Below, piece by piece: positions 62,083 to 64,000 of a DNA stretch of 64,000 bases. The first letter of the stretch is position 1, and every line of letters begins with the position of its first letter. This DNA is from Betaproteobacteria bacterium (GTDB lineage Bacteria; Pseudomonadota; Gammaproteobacteria; Burkholderiales; Burkholderiaceae_C): positions 62,001 through 126,000 of the forward strand of contig JADIZZ010000023.1 in NCBI GenBank assembly GCA_016704535.1, in the 5' to 3' direction. A program made the translations under genes and the position numbers. The notes under the pieces were generated by a model. That model did not search any database, was not told the origin of the DNA, and saw nothing but the letters and a program-made list of their open reading frames with translations.

Positions 62083-63221
62083 CAGAGGCTCATGGCCTTG
62101 GCAATCAGCGTGCGCTGTATCTGAGATGTGCCGCCGCCGATGGTCGATTGCATGCCTTCACGGAAGTAGCGCTCCATGTCGGCCTCGGGCAGCATGCTGT
62201 GGCCGCCGAGGATCTGCATGCCGTTGCGCGTGACGGTCTGCAGCGTCTCCGAAGCCATCAGCTTGGCCATGCTGACTTCGCGTTGGCAGTGCATGCCGCG
62301 CGAAGCCATGTCGGCCGCGCGGTAGACCATCAGACGCGCCGCGTCGACGGCGGTCTGCATGTCGGCCAGCATGTGGCGAATGACCTGGAACTCGTAGATC
62401 TTCTTGTCGAACTGGATGCGTTCGTGCGCGTACTTCAGCGCATCGCTGACGGCCTGCTGCGCGTTGCCCACGTAAGCGGCAGACACGGCAATGCGTTCGA
62501 GCTCGAGATGGTCGGTGATGATGCGCCAGCCGTCACCCGGCTCGCCCAGGACGTTGGCCTGTGGCACCACGGCGCCGTCGGCGAAGATCTCCGTCGTGCC
62601 GGTGGCGCGGCGCGCCATGGTCGGCAGACGGCGAATGTCCAGGCCCGGCGTGTCGTTGGGCACGAGCAGCACGGTCAGCCCCTTGTGCTTGGCCGCCTGC
62701 CTGTCCGTGCGCACCAGCATCGCGATGGTGGTGTTTGTGGCCGCCGCCCCCGAGCACCAGAGCTTCTGGCCCGTGATAGCCCAGCCGGCGTCGCGCTGTT
62801 CGGCGCGCGTGCGCGTGTTCGCCGCGTCCGACCCGGCAGAGGGTTCCGAGATGGAGATCGAGAACCGCACGTCACCCCGCATGAAGGCCGGCAGGAAGCG
62901 CTGCTGCTGCTCTTCGGTGCCGAACTTGACGATGTTCATCGCGGTGAAGGTCGACACCATGAAGGCGGTGGCGAAGTCGAAGCCGTAGCGCGCCAGGCCC
63001 TCGCACATCAGCGCGTAGTCGAAGATCGTGCCGCCGTCTCCGCCCTGCGCCTCGGGAATGAGCAGGCGCAGCCAGCCGAGCTTGGCCACCTTGTCGTACG
63101 CTTCGTAGGGGTAGGCGCGGTCCATGTCGCACTGCCGCACGTATCCGCAGGTGATCTCTTCCTGCATCACGCGATCGACGGTGTCGCGCCAGAACTGCTG
63201 CTCTTCGCTCAGGAAGTTCAT
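62082..63221 (-). CDS. Acyl-CoA dehydrogenase, copy 2 (isovaleryl-type catalytic Glu)
   Basis: A 379-residue FAD acyl-CoA dehydrogenase. FSISISEPSAGSDAANT (120-136) and GQKLWCSGAAA are FAD-side blocks. At the C-terminus the usual YEG catalytic glutamate is replaced: IGGGTSQIQR. A glutamate in helix G, Glu242 in HLELERIAVSA, is placed like the catalytic Glu of isovaleryl- and long-chain enzymes. Substrates may be branched. Its stop overlaps the CoA-transferase start by one base. Confidence 0.9.
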   Translation of the reverse strand: MNFLSEEQQFWRDTVDRVMQEEITCGYVRQCDMDRAYPYEAYDKVAKLGWLRLLIPEAQGGDGGTIFDYALMCEGLARYGFDFATAFMVSTFTAMNIVKFGTEEQQQRFLPAFMRGDVRFSISISEPSAGSDAANTRTRAEQRDAGWAITGQKLWCSGAAATNTTIAMLVRTDRQAAKHKGLTVLLVPNDTPGLDIRRLPTMARRATGTTEIFADGAVVPQANVLGEPGDGWRIITDHLELERIAVSAAYVGNAQQAVSDALKYAHERIQFDKKIYEFQVIRHMLADMQTAVDAARLMVYRAADMASRGMHCQREVSMAKLMASETLQTVTRNGMQILGGHSMLPEADMERYFREGMQSTIGGGTSQIQRTLIAKAMSL

Positions 63222-63252
63222 CGGGGTCTCTCGCAGGGTGGCGTGCGGGGTT

Positions 63253-63699
63253 TCAGTCGGCCAGCAGGCGCTGGCGACGGATCAGCAGGCTGAACTCGCA
63301 GCTCAGCACCCGCTCTGCGCGCTGGTTGACGGCCCACAACTGGGCCGTGACGACACCGTGCTTGTCGCCCTTGTCGCGCATGGCGACGATCTCGCTCTCG
63401 GCGTGCAGCGTGTCGCCGATGAAGGTGGGTTTGAGAAAGCGCAGCTTGTCCACGCCGTAGAAGGCCTCGACCACCTCCGAATCGAAGCCGAACAGCGCAT
63501 TGCTGACGACAAAAACCAGGCCGCCCTGTACCACGCGTTGGCCGAACATCGACTTCTTGGCGAACTCGGCATTGGCGTGGATCTCCAGCCAGTTGCCGGT
63601 GAGGCCGCAGAAGTTGACGACGTCGGTCTCGGTGATCGTGCGGCCTCGCGAACGGCTCTTCTGGCCGATGGCGAGTTCGCCGTAGGGCAGGTTCATCAT
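63253..63699 (-). CDS. MaoC-like hotdog dehydratase, copy 2
   Basis: A 148-residue hotdog protein. RTITETDVVNFCGLTGNWLEIHANAEFAKKS (about 20-50) is a MaoC-type motif with N-x4-H instead of the classic D-x4-H (NWLEIH). GQRVVQGGLVFVVSNALFGF follows. It should hydrate or dehydrate an enoyl-CoA; the Asp-to-Asn change is unusual for a hydratase. It precedes the dehydrogenase by 31 bases. Start may be the first or second of two ATGs. Confidence 0.8.
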   Translation of the reverse strand: MMNLPYGELAIGQKSRSRGRTITETDVVNFCGLTGNWLEIHANAEFAKKSMFGQRVVQGGLVFVVSNALFGFDSEVVEAFYGVDKLRFLKPTFIGDTLHAESEIVAMRDKGDKHGVVTAQLWAVNQRAERVLSCEFSLLIRRQRLLAD

Positions 63700-63743
63700 G
63701 GGTGGGCCACGCTTCGAGGTCTGTGAACAGGTGACGGACAGGG

Positions 63744-64000
63744 TCAGCGGCCGAGCCAGTTCGGCGCACGCTTCTCGGCGAAGGCGCGCGGGCCTTCGCG
63801 CGCGTCCTCGCTCGCATAGACCACGCTGTGCAGCGCCTTGGAGATGGCGTAGCCAGCGTTGGCACCGTAGTCACCACTGGCCAGCAGGCCCGCCTTGCCG
63901 GCCTTCACCGACAGGGGTGCATTGCGCGCGATGGTGTGCGCCATGACTGCGGCCTTCGCGCGCACCGCTTCGGGCGTGGGCTCGATGGCATTGACAAAGC
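63744..64000 (-). CDS. Enoyl-CoA hydratase/isomerase family protein, C-terminal part (partial)
   Basis: Open to the right edge. The 85 visible codons match the C-terminal helices of crotonase proteins: IEPTPEAVRAKAAVMAHTIA, NAPLSVKAGKAGLL and the ending EGPRAFAEKRAPNWLGR. The start and active site lie outside, so hydratase, isomerase or other activity cannot be told. It is the most upstream visible gene of the catabolic run. Confidence 0.8.
   Translation of the reverse strand, partial: FVNAIEPTPEAVRAKAAVMAHTIARNAPLSVKAGKAGLLASGDYGANAGYAISKALHSVVYASEDAREGPRAFAEKRAPNWLGR

Overview
This 64 kb window looks like a chromosomal segment from a GC-rich member of the Burkholderiales (Betaproteobacteria), probably near the Rubrivivax/Leptothrix/Ideonella or Comamonadaceae branch. 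The reasons are strongly GC-biased codons, a class I PHA synthase with an acetoacetyl-CoA reductase, a ~400-residue TrpS, single-chain PurL, an ImuA-ImuB cassette, a Bug/TctC-type binding protein, DUF2788 and DUF2189 genes, and an Entner-Doudoroff edd-eda pair. This placement is inference from gene content. I see no rRNA, tRNA, CRISPR array, insertion sequence, prophage or plasmid gene. Genes are tightly packed and no gene-free stretch exceeds about 230 bases.

Layout. 0-5.7 kb: end of dapE, prmB, an ABC-F ATPase, ohr, asparaginase, and a lexA gene behind two SOS boxes with a helix-hairpin-helix partner. 5.7-14 kb: penicillin-acylase family enzyme, two related small unknown proteins, msrA, gcdH, YdcF-like, Tim44-like and ChaN-like envelope proteins. 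14-24.5 kb: purL, map, glnD, mnmH, small membrane proteins, a ChaC-like enzyme. 24.5-33 kb: phaB, phaC, pgeF, an FAH-family enzyme, a Nudix hydrolase, a degenerate GGDEF/EAL receptor and a fatty-acid desaturase with a clear terminator. 33-41.3 kb: rsmB-purN, trpS, esterase, metallo-hydrolase, and the SOS-boxed imuA-imuB. 41.4-46.6 kb: a duplicated [small secreted protein + DUF2145 protein] module flanking an LplT-PlsC fusion. 46.7-54.2 kb: a regulator, YchJ, an Asp-box protein with a MoaD-like protein, rarD, edd-eda, a nucleotidyltransferase, pdxH. 54.3-64 kb: an eleven-gene minus-strand catabolic run built on CoA-thioester chemistry (two CoA-transferases, two acyl-CoA dehydrogenases, two hotdog dehydratases, two crotonase-family proteins, AtuA parts, a solute-binding protein), entering from beyond the right edge.

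How the genes work together. The DNA-damage genes form a visible LexA circuit (two boxes at lexA, one at imuA). The PHA genes make a carbon-storage pair without a local thiolase. The edd-eda pair feeds pyruvate formation and has a candidate HexR operator. The last 10 kb probably takes up an organic acid, activates it with CoA and beta-oxidises it; the substrate is unknown.

Most worth a second look: the duplicated DUF2145 module (one copy appears to have lost the candidate nucleophilic cysteine); a recurrent TANNNT-N6-start arrangement that predicts leaderless mRNAs for at least four genes, including imuA where the -10 overlaps the LexA box; the MoaD/Asp-box pair; and a crotonase-family enzyme lacking both hydratase glutamates.
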